Made by a program: the position numbers and the translations under genes. This document shows positions 33,877-42,371 of a stretch of 64,000 bases of DNA, piece after piece. The stretch comes from Methylobacillus arboreus. Lineage in GTDB: Bacteria; Pseudomonadota; Gammaproteobacteria; Burkholderiales; Methylophilaceae. The notes under the pieces were generated by a model, which ran no database searches, was not told the DNA's origin, and saw only the letters and a program-made list of their open reading frames with translations. Where the stretch lies: contig NZ_JAJAVC010000006.1 of NCBI RefSeq assembly GCF_020532725.1, positions 744,001 to 808,000 on the forward strand, written 5' to 3'. Position 1 is the stretch's first letter, and every line of letters starts with the position of its first letter.

Positions 33877-34128
33877 TCAAGGCTGGATTGTCACTGCCAC
33901 CAGCCGCATCACAAGTGGGCGTACCAGCAATACGCATACAAAAGCCACAGGCATCGCCAATTCATAGGATTTCACTACTCGGTCTAAATAGCCTGCACCA
34001 ATGCCGCTATTGGCGCCGACAATGACCAGGCACATCAGCATCGCCATGATGGCGGACATGAAAAAGGCAAACACAATCGGGGTATAACGTTTTGGCAGGC
34101 CGAGATTGAAGTTGGATAAAGCCTTCAT
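33877..34128 (-). CDS. Two-TM membrane protein, DUF2798-like
   Basis: An 83-residue protein (ATG at 34128, MKALSNFNLGLPKRYTPIVF) with two TM helices (about 16-38 and 55-77) and a short Gly-rich linker. The layout LPKRYTPIVFAFFMSAIMA...PVAFVCVLLVRPLVMRLV fits DUF2798. The longer frame upstream is less likely. It is divergent from the LysR gene at 34254, which may regulate it. The function is unknown. Confidence 0.72.
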   Translation of the reverse strand: MKALSNFNLGLPKRYTPIVFAFFMSAIMAMLMCLVIVGANSGIGAGYLDRVVKSYELAMPVAFVCVLLVRPLVMRLVAVTIQP

Positions 34129-34253
34129 GGTTTTACTCTTATGGAATTGAATGGTTGCTACTTTATCTGGTTGATTGATAAGGCAGTAGCATGCAAAAGC
34201 TAATGATATTTTTAAGTTAAACTTATGAATGAATAATTGACCCAAGAGGCCGC

Positions 34254-35183
34254 ATGACTGTGGATAACTTGAAAGGCATCACCAGCTTTGTGAGAGCCGT
34301 GGAGGAGGGCAGTATTGCTGCCGGGGCGAGGAGATTAGGCATCTCCGCTGCGGCTGCGAGCCAGAACATTGCACGTCTGGAGCAGCAACTGGGCACGCGC
34401 CTGCTGACGCGGACCACACGTAGCCTGGCATTGACGGAGAGTGGCCAACTCTATTACCAGCGTGTGCAATCGGTGATCGAAGAGCTCGCGCATGCGCAGC
34501 TCGAACTCAGCGAACTTGCCGGTGAACCCCAGGGGAAACTACGCATTGCCAGTTCGTCCGCGTTTGGCCGAAATGTGTTGGCGCCCTTGGTGGCGCAGTT
34601 TGCCATTCTTTACCCCAGGCTCAGGGTCGAGTTGGTGCTTGCCGATCATTATGTCGACCATATCCGTGAAGATATCGACCTCAGCGTCCGCTTTTCCCAG
34701 CAACTTGAACCTGGGCTGGTGGCGCGGCGGATTGCGCGTGTGCCTTTGCGATTCTGCGCTTCGCCTGCCTATCTCGCGCAGCACGGCACGCCACGTGACC
34801 CGGATGAACTGATTCACCACCAGTGCCTGGTGGTGCGCCTGCCATTTGACGGGCGCTTGCTGGGATGGGCTTTTCTGCGGCAAGGATTGCGCTTTGAAGC
34901 CAAGCTTAATCCCACGCTGGTTTGCAACGATATCGACAGCCTGGCTGGCATGGCGGTAGCAGGAGCCGGTATTGCCCGCATCGGGGCTTTTGCGGCAGAC
35001 CGCCTGATTGCAGAGGGCAGGCTGATAGCACTGTTCGAAACCACTGAAATAAATGCGGCGCCTGTCGAGATCGAACCGCTGGATTTTTATGCCTGTTATC
35101 GTGACCGCCAGGCTGCCACCGGCAAGCTCAGGCTATTGATCGATTTCCTGGTCGAACACATTCCTGCACAGTGGCAGGCATGA
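34254..35183 (+). CDS. LysR family transcriptional regulator
   Basis: A 309-residue regulator. The N-terminal winged helix-turn-helix (residues 1-60) contains GSIAAGARRLGISAAAASQNIARLEQQLGTRLLTRTTR in outline (key part AAAASQNIARLEQQLG). The effector-binding domain (about 90-300) resembles the CrgA/AaeR-like group, with the typical GxLRIASSSAFGRNVLAPL region. It is divergent from the DUF2798-like gene, its probable target. Confidence 0.9.
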   Translation: MTVDNLKGITSFVRAVEEGSIAAGARRLGISAAAASQNIARLEQQLGTRLLTRTTRSLALTESGQLYYQRVQSVIEELAHAQLELSELAGEPQGKLRIASSSAFGRNVLAPLVAQFAILYPRLRVELVLADHYVDHIREDIDLSVRFSQQLEPGLVARRIARVPLRFCASPAYLAQHGTPRDPDELIHHQCLVVRLPFDGRLLGWAFLRQGLRFEAKLNPTLVCNDIDSLAGMAVAGAGIARIGAFAADRLIAEGRLIALFETTEINAAPVEIEPLDFYACYRDRQAATGKLRLLIDFLVEHIPAQWQA

Positions 35184-35186
35184 TGC

Positions 35187-36344
35187 TCAAACAAACAGGT
35201 TGGCCTGCTCCGGCAGGTCTGCCTCGATTTCGTCAGCACGCACCAAGCTGCTGACCCTGACGCCCAACAGCCTGAAGCGGTGTTCCAGGGAAATGCGTTT
35301 CAGGCATGCGCCGGCAGCCCGCCGGATGGCGGCGGCATCATTGGTCGGGACAGGCAGGGTGAGGTCGCGTGTTGCGGTGCGAAAATCCTGATACTTGATC
35401 TTGATGCCTACCGTGTGCCCCAGATAGCCTTTTTGCTGCAGGTCACCGGCGACGCGTTCGCAAAGCGAGGTGAATGCCGTACTGAGGAAACGCTTGTCCT
35501 GCTGCGCATGCATGTCACGCTCGAATGTCGTCTCGCGGCTCATCGATTTGGGCGTGGACGTTGTCACTACGGGCCTGTCGTCCTGCCCCTGGGCTACATG
35601 CATCAGCCAATGGGCATAGCTTTGGCCAAAATGTTTCTGTAACAGTCCTGAATCCGTTGCGGCGAGGTCGGCAATCGTGCGGATGCCGAGATTCTCCAGC
35701 TTGATGGCGGCTTTGGGACCTATGCCATTGATCTTCTTGGCGGCGAGCGGCCAGATGCGTTCACGGAATGCCTGATCGTCGATAATCGTGAGGCCATCGG
35801 GTTTGTCCAGGTCGGAGGCAATCTTGGCCAGCAGCTTGTTGGCGGCAATGCCGATGGAGCATGAAAGGCCCGTGGCATTGTGCACTGCGGTTTTCAGGCG
35901 TTGTGCCAGGGTTTCCGTATCTTCCTCGTGCGCAGTGAGATCGACATAGATTTCATCAATGCCACGATTCTCGATCAGCGGCGCAATCTCGGCGACGGCA
36001 GCCTTGAACAGCCGTGAATAATGACGATAAGACTCGAAATCTGCGGGCAGCAGGATCGCATCAGGCGCCAATTGTGCGGATTTCATGAGCCCCATTGCTG
36101 AAAACACGCCGAATGTCCTGGCCTCATAGGTCGAGGTAGTCACCACGCCGCGCCCGTTGTATTCACGCAAGCGGAAGAATTGGGTGCTGCCGTCGGCCAA
36201 TTTCCTAGGCTGGTGTGCCGAACGGCCGCCCACAACGACTGCTTGCCCCCGCAATTCCGGATAGCGAAGCAGCTCGACCCCGGCAAAGAACATATCCATG
36301 TCCAGGTGGGCAATGCGGCGGGCGGGAAAACGAGGGTCTTTCAT
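35187..36344 (-). CDS. dinB: DNA polymerase IV (Y family)
   Basis: Error-prone translesion polymerase. It has 385 residues. The metal ligands are visible: Asp15 in HLDMDMFFAGVE and Asp130-Glu131 in GIDEIYVDL. The SCSIGIAANKLLAKIASDLDKPDG region and C-terminal little-finger domain are complete. It ends 3 nt from the convergent LysR gene. A palindromic element lies 13 bp upstream of its start codon, so its native promoter region may be displaced or replaced. Confidence 0.94.
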   Translation of the reverse strand: MKDPRFPARRIAHLDMDMFFAGVELLRYPELRGQAVVVGGRSAHQPRKLADGSTQFFRLREYNGRGVVTTSTYEARTFGVFSAMGLMKSAQLAPDAILLPADFESYRHYSRLFKAAVAEIAPLIENRGIDEIYVDLTAHEEDTETLAQRLKTAVHNATGLSCSIGIAANKLLAKIASDLDKPDGLTIIDDQAFRERIWPLAAKKINGIGPKAAIKLENLGIRTIADLAATDSGLLQKHFGQSYAHWLMHVAQGQDDRPVVTTSTPKSMSRETTFERDMHAQQDKRFLSTAFTSLCERVAGDLQQKGYLGHTVGIKIKYQDFRTATRDLTLPVPTNDAAAIRRAAGACLKRISLEHRFRLLGVRVSSLVRADEIEADLPEQANLFV

Positions 36345-36357
36345 TTGGGCGCTATCT

Positions 36358-36632
36358 AGGGTCTGTTCCTGTTTTGTTCACGACCGCGTTGCTGTGGCAA
36401 ATGGTGCCGGGCGGGACGTGGGCAATAGTGAATTCCTTGCCAGGAATCTATTCAAATCTCCGCAACGCAGTATCGTACCATTTGCCACAACAACCTGAGA
36501 GGCTGGTACTGGTTTTCGCACGGCGCTGCGTTATTCGTCGTTCATTTGGAATAACCAAACCTCACTCCTCATGCCTTGCTCCGCACAAAAACCAGCACCA
36601 GCACGGTCGTGAACAAAACAGGAACAGACCCT
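36358..36632. mobile_element. MITE-like nested palindromic element
   Basis: A 275-bp element bounded by 29-bp perfect inverted repeats, 36358-36386 (starting AGGGTCTGTTCCTGTTTTGT) and 36604-36632. Inside are two further inverted pairs: GTTGCTGTGGCAAATGGT (from 36388) with its imperfect complement ending near 36495, and GCTGGTACTGGTTTT (from 36502) with its imperfect complement near 36586-36600. It has no coding capacity and no transposase. I see no clear target-site duplication. It is best explained as a non-autonomous mobile repeat. Confidence 0.75.
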
Positions 36633-36760
36633 GGCAATGATTACGCCTCTCTGCATCAAATCGTGAATTTTTGTTTCGTACAATATTTTTTCAAAATAAG
36701 CTGGTATTCATGAGGGTTTTTGGTTAGAATTCGCACCCTCTAGAAACGTTTAAGTTTCAT

Positions 36761-36836
36761 GTCCCCATCGTCTAGAGGCCTAGGACATCGCCCTTTCACG
36801 GCGGTAACCGGGGTTCGAATCCCCGTGGGGACGCCA
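36761..36836 (+). tRNA. tRNA-Glu (anticodon TTC)
   Basis: A 76-nt cloverleaf with the CCA end encoded. The acceptor GTCCCCA pairs with TGGGGAC, the anticodon loop is CTTTCAC with TTC at 36795-36797, and the T-arm is CCGGGGTTCGAATCCCCG-like. The sequence closely follows proteobacterial tRNA-Glu. Confidence 0.97.
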
Positions 36837-36841
36837 ATTCC

Positions 36842-36873
36842 AATAAAAGCAGACTCAAATGTCTGCTTTTATT
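36842..36873 (+). terminator. Intrinsic terminator after tRNA-Glu
   Basis: AATAAAAGCAGAC, loop TCAAAT, GTCTGCTTTTATT form a perfect 13-bp stem, then TTG. It begins 5 nt after the tRNA. Confidence 0.88.
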
Positions 36874-36908
36874 TTGCCTATTATTTTAATCAACTGGTTG
36901 ATTTTAAT

Positions 36909-37805
36909 ATGTTTGTTGGTGCGATGGAGCTTAGGTTGGAAGATGCGGAGAATGGACTCTCATTCCCCGCATTGGTGATGTATCCAACCCAGCAAGCACC
37001 TGCTAGCCATGCGTTTGGCCCTTATGTCATGGAGGTAAGTCCCGATGCGCCGACGGCACCCGGGCAATATCCCTTGGTCCTGGTGTCGCATGGCAGCGGC
37101 GGTTCGCACCTGTTATACCGTACCATCACTTGCCATCTGGCCCGGCATGGATATGTCGTCGCCATGATTGAGCACCCGGGCAATAACCGGGTCGACAATC
37201 AGTTCATGGGCGAGGTGGAAAACCTGCAATACCGTCCGCGCCATCTCAAACTGGCTGCCGATTATCTCTATCAGAATGCTGTCTTTTCCCGCTATCTGCA
37301 GCCAGGCCGGCTGGCCGTGGTCGGGCACTCGATGGGAGGCTATGCCGCCCTGGCACTGGCAGGGGGTACGCCATGGTATCCGCCCGAAGCATTCAAACCG
37401 GATTACCAAGGTCCAGCTCCCAGCCTTGTGGAGGTTGAGCATGATGATCGTATCAAGGCCTTGGTGCTGCTGGCGCCGGCAACTGCCTGGTTTGCACAGA
37501 AAGGCGCCTTGAACCAGGTGCGGGTGCCTATCCTCATGCTGAGTGCCGAGCACGACCCATACACGCCTGCCTGGCATGGCGATATTGTGCTGCAAGGCGT
37601 TGCAGACCCGGCACTTATCAGCGCGCGCACTGTGAAAAACGCAGGCCATTTCTCCTTCCTGAGTCCGTTCCCGGCCAAAATCAAGAACGGGGGCGCCTTG
37701 CCTACCACCGACCCGGAAGGTTTCGATCGTGAACAATTCCACGAACAGCTCAAGCAGGAAATCCTCGCCTACCTCAATCGCAAGCTAAAGGCTGAACCAA
37801 TATGA
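36909..37805 (+). CDS. Alpha/beta hydrolase (dienelactone hydrolase/PAF-acetylhydrolase-like)
   Basis: A soluble 298-residue esterase-like protein. The nucleophile elbow GHSMGGY places the catalytic serine at about residue 141. The oxyanion strand LVLVSHGSGGSHLLYR lies around residues 57-72 and the C-terminal His is in NAGHFSFL. There is no signal peptide. The frame is open from inside the upstream tRNA. I chose the ATG at 36909, with a second ATG five codons on (MELRLEDAENG), and neither has a strong ribosome-binding site. The substrate is unknown. Confidence 0.82.
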   Translation: MFVGAMELRLEDAENGLSFPALVMYPTQQAPASHAFGPYVMEVSPDAPTAPGQYPLVLVSHGSGGSHLLYRTITCHLARHGYVVAMIEHPGNNRVDNQFMGEVENLQYRPRHLKLAADYLYQNAVFSRYLQPGRLAVVGHSMGGYAALALAGGTPWYPPEAFKPDYQGPAPSLVEVEHDDRIKALVLLAPATAWFAQKGALNQVRVPILMLSAEHDPYTPAWHGDIVLQGVADPALISARTVKNAGHFSFLSPFPAKIKNGGALPTTDPEGFDREQFHEQLKQEILAYLNRKLKAEPI

Positions 37806-37861
37806 AAATGCCTGCAAGCAGGCTGTAGTGGGGTGGGTGGGCATTTGCAATGCCTGATAGT

Positions 37862-38727
37862 TTAGACCGTTTTTGCAATCCGCTCGCGCAGCCACTGATG
37901 TGCAGGATCGCGGTGGACACGCTCATGCCAGAGCATGAGCAATTCAAAGCCGGGTACTTCCAGGGGCGGCTCGGTTAGCTGCAACGCATTGTTGTTGCGC
38001 ACCAGCCGGGAAGGCACCATGGCAACGAGGTCAGTGTTCGCCAATACAGATTCGAGAAACAGGAAATGCGGCACGGACAGCGCGACATTTCGCGCCATGC
38101 CTAATTCCGACAGTGCTATATCCGTGACGCCATGAAAACCACCACCATCCGGCGACACGATCACATGGTCGAGCTCGCAGAACTGCGCCAGCGTCGGACG
38201 GCCAGCACGTAATGCTCGTTGAACATCAACTTGCGGCGCAGGCCCGGTGGCGCTTCCGCACTGATATGAAAAGCCAGGTCGATGTTGCCATGTTCGGCTT
38301 GTCTTGCGATAAGCGAGGGGACGATTTGCAGGACGGCAAGCCGGGTTAAAGGGGCTGCGCTGCGCAAGTCGGCAATCGCCGGCAGCAGGATGGTCGATTC
38401 GCTGTAATCCGAGGCTGCGATGCGCCAGGTGTGGCGGGCTAGGGCTGGATCAAACGGTTTGGAGGGAGCAACCGCCTGTTCCAGGGCTTCCAGCGCCAGC
38501 CGCAGCGGTTCACGCAGTTCATCGGCCCGTGCCGTAGGTTGCATGCCGCGTGGGCCAGGCAGCAACAGGGGGTCGCTGAAGATTTCCCGCAGCCTGGCAA
38601 GCTGCACGCTGACCGAAGGTTGGGACAGATACAGACGCTCAGCTGCACGCGTCACATTGTGCTCGGCCAGCAGGGTATCGAGGGTGACCAGCAGGTTGAG
38701 GTCGAGTTGCCTCAAGGAATTGTTCAT
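37862..38727 (-). pseudogene. LysR family regulator, frameshifted
   Basis: The N-terminal part (38727 to about 38195) encodes a normal LysR start (MNNSLRQLDLNLLVTLDTLL, helix-turn-helix VTRAAERLYLSQPSVSVQLA) and part of the effector domain up to HYVLAVRR. The frame then ends in an unrelated tail (WRSSASSTM). The rest of the effector domain continues in another frame (TLAQFCELDHVIVSPDGGGF... to 37862). The break is near 38192-38200 and looks like a small deletion. Together they would give a normal LysR of about 290 residues. It is divergent from the quinone reductase gene at 38814, its likely former target. A sequencing error is the alternative. Confidence 0.8.
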
Positions 38728-38813
38728 GGCAATACCTGATATTCAAGGAATTCATTTCCAATATATCTCAAGCAGACCTATCGTGTGCCTATTTGCTGAT
38801 AGAGCACGCAACA

Positions 38814-39596
38814 ATGAATGTCTTTCTCGTCTATGCCCACCCCGAACCCCGGTCCCTGAACGGCTCGCTCAGGGATTTCGCGATCCAGCGCCTGGAACAT
38901 GCAGGCCATGCAGTCCAGGTATCCGATCTTTATGCCATGCAATGGAAGGCCGTGCTGGATGCCGAAGACAACACTGCACGGCAGCCTGACGCACGTTTCG
39001 ATCCTTCCCTGGATTCCAGGCAGGCGTTCGAAAACGGCACGCAAAGCGCTGACATTGTGCGCGAGCAGGAGAAGCTGCGCTGGGCTGATGCTGTCATCCT
39101 GCAGTTTCCGCTGTGGTGGTTCTCAATGCCGGCCATCCTCAAGGGCTGGATAGACCGTGTATATGCCTACGGTTTTGCCTATGGCGTGGGTGAGCATTCT
39201 GATACACACTGGGGCGACCGGTACGGGGAAGGCACACTGGCAGACAAGCGCGCCATGCTGGTGGTGACGACGGGCGGCTGGGCATCGCACTATGGGCCGC
39301 GCGGCATCAACGGCCCCATTGATGACATTCTGTTTCCTATCCAGCACGGCATATTGTTCTACTCCGGCTTTGATGTACTGCCGCCGCACGTGATCTACCG
39401 TACCAGCCGGATAGACGAGGCGGGGTTCCCGAAAGTTTGCGAGGCATTGGGACAACGACTGGATAGCCTCTGGACAACAGCCCCCATCCCGTTTCGTCAG
39501 CAGAACGCAGGCGATTATCTCATCCCGGAACTAACACTAAAACCAGAACACGCGCCAGGACAATCGGGATTGAGCATACATATTGTTGAAAAATAA
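38814..39596 (+). CDS. NAD(P)H-dependent quinone oxidoreductase, flavodoxin-like fold
   Basis: A 260-residue protein of the NQO1/MdaB/KefF-like Flavodoxin_2 family. The start MNVFLVYAHPEPRSLNGSL carries the FMN/FAD phosphate loop. The ILQFPLWWFSMPAILKGWID segment (about residues 95-114) is the family hallmark. It probably performs two-electron reduction of quinones or xenobiotics. It is divergent from a LysR gene that is now frameshifted, so its expression may be altered. Confidence 0.9.
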   Translation: MNVFLVYAHPEPRSLNGSLRDFAIQRLEHAGHAVQVSDLYAMQWKAVLDAEDNTARQPDARFDPSLDSRQAFENGTQSADIVREQEKLRWADAVILQFPLWWFSMPAILKGWIDRVYAYGFAYGVGEHSDTHWGDRYGEGTLADKRAMLVVTTGGWASHYGPRGINGPIDDILFPIQHGILFYSGFDVLPPHVIYRTSRIDEAGFPKVCEALGQRLDSLWTTAPIPFRQQNAGDYLIPELTLKPEHAPGQSGLSIHIVEK

Positions 39597-39628
39597 TATT
39601 AAGGCTGCGCTAGGCGTGATGAATAAAA

Positions 39629-39649
39629 AATGGGGCCATCGGCCCCATT
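39629..39649 (-). terminator. Terminator after the BON-domain gene
   Basis: AATGGGGCC, loop ATC, GGCCCCATT form a 9-bp stem. On the minus strand a TTTTTT run follows. It can also stop the convergent quinone reductase transcript. Confidence 0.85.
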
Positions 39650-39676
39650 GACTTTGTTCTTGCCAAAACCGAAAAC

Positions 39677-39985
39677 TTATTCGGCTACAACGATGTCATT
39701 CTTGACGGCGGTAACGCCTTTGATGCTCTTGGCCAGGGTAACGGCATGGTCAGCTTCTTTCTTGCTCTTGGCTGTGCCGCTTAACTGCACCAGACCATCG
39801 CTATCAGTTTCCACCTTGATATCGGTAGCGCTCACAAGCTTGTCCTTGGCAAAAGCGGCTTTTACCTTAGTGGTAACCACGGAATCGCTGAGCTTGGTTT
39901 CAATGTTGTCGCCATCAGCAGCAAAGCTGGCAACTGGCAGCAACAGGGCGCCGATCAATAGTAGGCTTTTAGCATTTGTTTTCAT
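39677..39985 (-). CDS. Periplasmic BON-domain protein (OsmY-like)
   Basis: A 102-residue exported protein. The signal peptide is residues 1-23 (MKTNAKSLLLIGALLLPVASF then AADGD). One BON domain follows (about 32-100: SVVTTKVKAAFAKDKLVS...VQLSGTAKSKKEADHAVTLAKSIKGVTAVKNDI in outline). The ATG at 39985 has AAGGAG at 8 nt. BON domains bind phospholipid or envelope components, and OsmY-like proteins are induced by osmotic and stationary stress (established). A promoter element shared with three small-protein units lies at 40030-40086. Confidence 0.88.
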   Translation of the reverse strand: MKTNAKSLLLIGALLLPVASFAADGDNIETKLSDSVVTTKVKAAFAKDKLVSATDIKVETDSDGLVQLSGTAKSKKEADHAVTLAKSIKGVTAVKNDIVVAE

Positions 39986-40029
39986 GTTGAGACTCCTTTT
40001 TTGGATTTGGTATTTGAAAAGACGGATCC

Positions 40030-40086
40030 ATTGTAGGAGAGGCGGCAAATTGGCTTAATCGGTGGACCGCTGAAAGCGTTGTAGGA
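40030..40086 (-). promoter_or_regulatory. Shared promoter element copy 2 (BON gene)
   Basis: On the minus strand TCCTACA (40086-40080), TCAG, CCGAT and CTACAAT (40036-40030) occur at the common spacing. The CTA block lies about 45 nt before the BON start codon. A second TCCTACA (40038-40032) overlaps the CTA block. Confidence 0.6.
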
Positions 40087-40205
40087 ATGAGCTTACCGTG
40101 CCTGTCAGGCGAGACGTGAGATAAGGCGATTTTGTTGGAGTCTGGATGAAGGGTAATTGCTGGAGGTTGATGAGAGACGTGCCGAAAGGAAGGGAAGCAA
40201 GCTTG

Positions 40206-40315
40206 GCTGGCATTTGTCAGGGTTCTTCAAGGCGCTCGAGACGCTGTTATGATGAATGAACCCGGATCAGTATTTGTAGGGGGACGGACAGTCACCAATC
40301 CTGACAAATGCCAGC
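40206..40315. repeat. 16-bp perfect inverted repeat with 78-nt spacer
   Basis: GCTGGCATTTGTCAGG (40206-40221) and CCTGACAAATGCCAGC (40300-40315) are exact reverse complements. The next inner bases GTTC / GAAC also allow partial pairing. It could be a structured RNA, a remnant of a mobile repeat or a protein-binding pair. Confidence 0.6.
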
Positions 40316-40340
40316 GGCATGCAAAACGTGGCTGGGAATT

Positions 40341-40463
40341 AGAGCGGTTAACAAATCTAATAAAAGTTAGTGAAGCGATCCTGGTTAGGCACTTTGCCGC
40401 AGGCAGTACACAGTAGTACGACAAGACATTGCAACAACGCCAGGGAGTTTTATTTGCCACTCT
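40341..40463. repeat. Palindromic repeat, long copy (family A)
   Basis: The 123-bp element has imperfect ends AGAGCGGTTAACAAATCT (40341-40358) and the complement of AGTTTTATTTGCCACTCT (40446-40463), 13 of 18 matching. It is related to the short copy at 31181-31238. Its right end meets the stop codon of the 24-residue peptide gene (TAAGAG), so insertion just after that gene is likely. No coding capacity. Confidence 0.6.
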
Positions 40464-40537
40464 TAGCCAAAAATGAAGCCCAACGCGACAGGGCCGAACA
40501 TGACGGTTACCAGCACCAGATTAAATAAGACATGCAT
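40463..40537 (-). CDS. 24-residue hydrophobic peptide
   Basis: A short frame MHVLFNLVLVTVMFGPVALG plus FIFG, almost entirely hydrophobic and probably a single membrane helix. AAGGA lies upstream of the ATG (40537). A promoter element shared with other envelope-related genes lies 37 nt upstream. I do not recognise a family. The leading support is the promoter and ribosome-binding site, not homology. Confidence 0.55.
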   Translation of the reverse strand: MHVLFNLVLVTVMFGPVALGFIFG

Positions 40538-40573
40538 GATGGTTTCCTTATAATTTGTAAAGACATGGGTCAA

Positions 40574-40629
40574 CTATAGCGGTGCGCAGCAGACAGAAAT
40601 ATCTGGAAAACTCTGATATGTGTGTAGGA
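40574..40629 (-). promoter_or_regulatory. Shared promoter element copy 3 (24-residue peptide)
   Basis: On the minus strand TCCTACA (40629-40623), TCAG, CCAGAT and CTATAG (40579-40574) occur at the common spacing. The wider match to copy 4 includes TTGTCCTACACA and TCTGCT at the same offsets. CTATAG is a fair -10 sequence, 37 nt before the ATG. Confidence 0.65.
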
Positions 40630-40804
40630 CAAACGGAAGTTATTGCGCTGTCTTAAGCCGGTTCAGAGTTTTTTCATGAGGTACGCATGGCTTAAAATGC
40701 GTCTTGTCGAGGCGCAGTCCGTAGGTGGTGCTCATTTGCCTTGACAAGGAGAGAGACCCTTACTGCCCAGGAAGTGAATGGCTAATAATGAAAGCAAGCT
40801 GGGC

Positions 40805-42286
40805 TTATGCCAGCTTCAGGCGTGCCAGGGTGCGTTGCCGCACTGTGTGCAGCAATTCGTCATCATCAACCAGCGAACGGCCATAGGAGTGCACCATCTC
40901 TTGCATGCGGCCCTGCCAGGCAGAGGATTGCAATTGTTGGGCAAAACAGCGTTGCAGCACTTCGACCATGGCTGGAACCGAGGTGGAGGCGCCGGGTGAG
41001 GCACCCAGCAAGGCAGCCAGGCTGCCATCTTCTGCTGACACAATCTCGGTACCGAATTCCAGTCTGCCGCCTTTCTGGTCGCATTGCTTAATGATTTGCA
41101 CTCGTTGGCCTGCGGAAACAAGTGACCACTCACTTTCATTCGCTTCTGGATAGAAATTGCGCAATGCCGCCACGCGTTGCTTGTGGCTCTGGAATACTTC
41201 GCCTACCAGGTAACGCGTGAGATCCATGTTATGGCGGCCTGCGCCCAGCATGGATTTGAGGTTGCCCGGTTTGACCGAGCTGACCAGGTCAAGCAGGGAG
41301 CCTTGCTTGAGGAAGCGGGTGGTAAAACCGGCAAACGGGCCAAACAGCAATGCAGGCTTGCCATTGATGATGCGGGTGTCAAGGTGAGGCACCGACATGG
41401 GCGGCGCGCCTATCGGGGCTTTGCCATAGACCTTGGCATAGTGCCGGCTGATCACTTCGGGATTGTGGCAAACCAGCCACTGGCCGCTGACCGGGAAACC
41501 ACCGTAGCCCTTGGCTTCCTTGATGCCTGATTTTTGCAGCAAGGGCAAAGCAGCGCCGCCTGCGCCAAGAAACACAAAACCGGCATTGATGGTCAACGGT
41601 TTGCCTGGTGACAGGTTGGCTACCTTGACCTGCCAGCGGCCATTCCGCTGCTTCAGGCCGGTGACAGCGTGCCTGGTCAGCAGACTGAAGCCTGGCTGAG
41701 TTGCAAGGTGGCGAACCAGCTGGCGCGTGAGAGAGCCGAAATCGACATCACTGCCATAGGCCACACGCGTTGCAGCCAGAGGAGTGCCTGCATTGCGCGA
41801 TGCCATGACCAGCGGCATCCATTGTTGCAGCACTGCCGGATCTTCGCTGAATTCCATGTCGGCAAACAGGTGATGTTCGCGCAGTGCTTGGTGGCGCTTT
41901 TTCAGGAAGGCGACGTCTTTTTCGCCCCAAACGAAGCTGGCATGCGGGGTGGGGTTGATGAAGCTGGCGGGGTCGGCCAGCATGCCTTGCTCGACCAGCC
42001 AAGCCCAGAACTGCAGCGATTCCTCAAACGCAGCGTTGATTTTGAGCGCACGAATGATGGAAACGCTGCCATCGGCATTCTGCGGCGTGTAGTTGAGCTC
42101 GCAATAACCAGCATGGCCTGTGCCGGCATTGTTCCAGCCATCGCTGCTTTCGCTCGCAACCTCGGCCTGTTGCTCCACCAGGGTGATGCGCAGATCTGGG
42201 TTGAGCTTGTTGAGCAGGGTACCCAGCGTAGCGCTCATGATGCCGCCGCCGACCAGCAGGATATCGGTGTCTAGGTGAGTGGTCAT
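40805..42286 (-). CDS. mqo: Malate:quinone oxidoreductase
   Basis: Membrane-associated FAD enzyme that oxidises malate to oxaloacetate and passes electrons to quinone. It has 493 residues, the usual length. The dinucleotide fold VGGGIMSATLG lies at 12-22. The Mqo signature NAGTGHAGYCELNYTP begins near residue 52. The C-terminal region GASPGASTSVPAMVEVLQRC is conserved. A weak hairpin overlaps its stop codon. It is monocistronic in appearance. Confidence 0.96.
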   Translation of the reverse strand: MTTHLDTDILLVGGGIMSATLGTLLNKLNPDLRITLVEQQAEVASESSDGWNNAGTGHAGYCELNYTPQNADGSVSIIRALKINAAFEESLQFWAWLVEQGMLADPASFINPTPHASFVWGEKDVAFLKKRHQALREHHLFADMEFSEDPAVLQQWMPLVMASRNAGTPLAATRVAYGSDVDFGSLTRQLVRHLATQPGFSLLTRHAVTGLKQRNGRWQVKVANLSPGKPLTINAGFVFLGAGGAALPLLQKSGIKEAKGYGGFPVSGQWLVCHNPEVISRHYAKVYGKAPIGAPPMSVPHLDTRIINGKPALLFGPFAGFTTRFLKQGSLLDLVSSVKPGNLKSMLGAGRHNMDLTRYLVGEVFQSHKQRVAALRNFYPEANESEWSLVSAGQRVQIIKQCDQKGGRLEFGTEIVSAEDGSLAALLGASPGASTSVPAMVEVLQRCFAQQLQSSAWQGRMQEMVHSYGRSLVDDDELLHTVRQRTLARLKLA

Positions 42287-42371
42287 ATCAGGCCAAGGGT
42301 GTGTGGGTTGCTGTCATCTTGGGTCGCCATGATAGGTATAAGCCGCGTTTCTGTAAAACCCTGTTCCCATT

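Larger units (their letters stand above)
39986..40340. other. Gene-free stretch with long inverted repeat
   Basis: I see no gene. It contains the BON promoter (40030-40086) and a 16-bp perfect inverted repeat at 40206-40315. A 77-codon open frame on the minus strand across 40227-40460 spans repeats and lacks protein character. Confidence 0.5.

Noticed and set aside
36759-36908. N-terminal extension of the alpha/beta hydrolase frame through the tRNA
   Set aside because: The frame opens inside tRNA-Glu and its terminator; translation must begin downstream.
40227-40460. 77-codon minus-strand frame
   Set aside because: It spans two repeat structures and has a random composition with many Cys/Arg/Pro; no translation signal.
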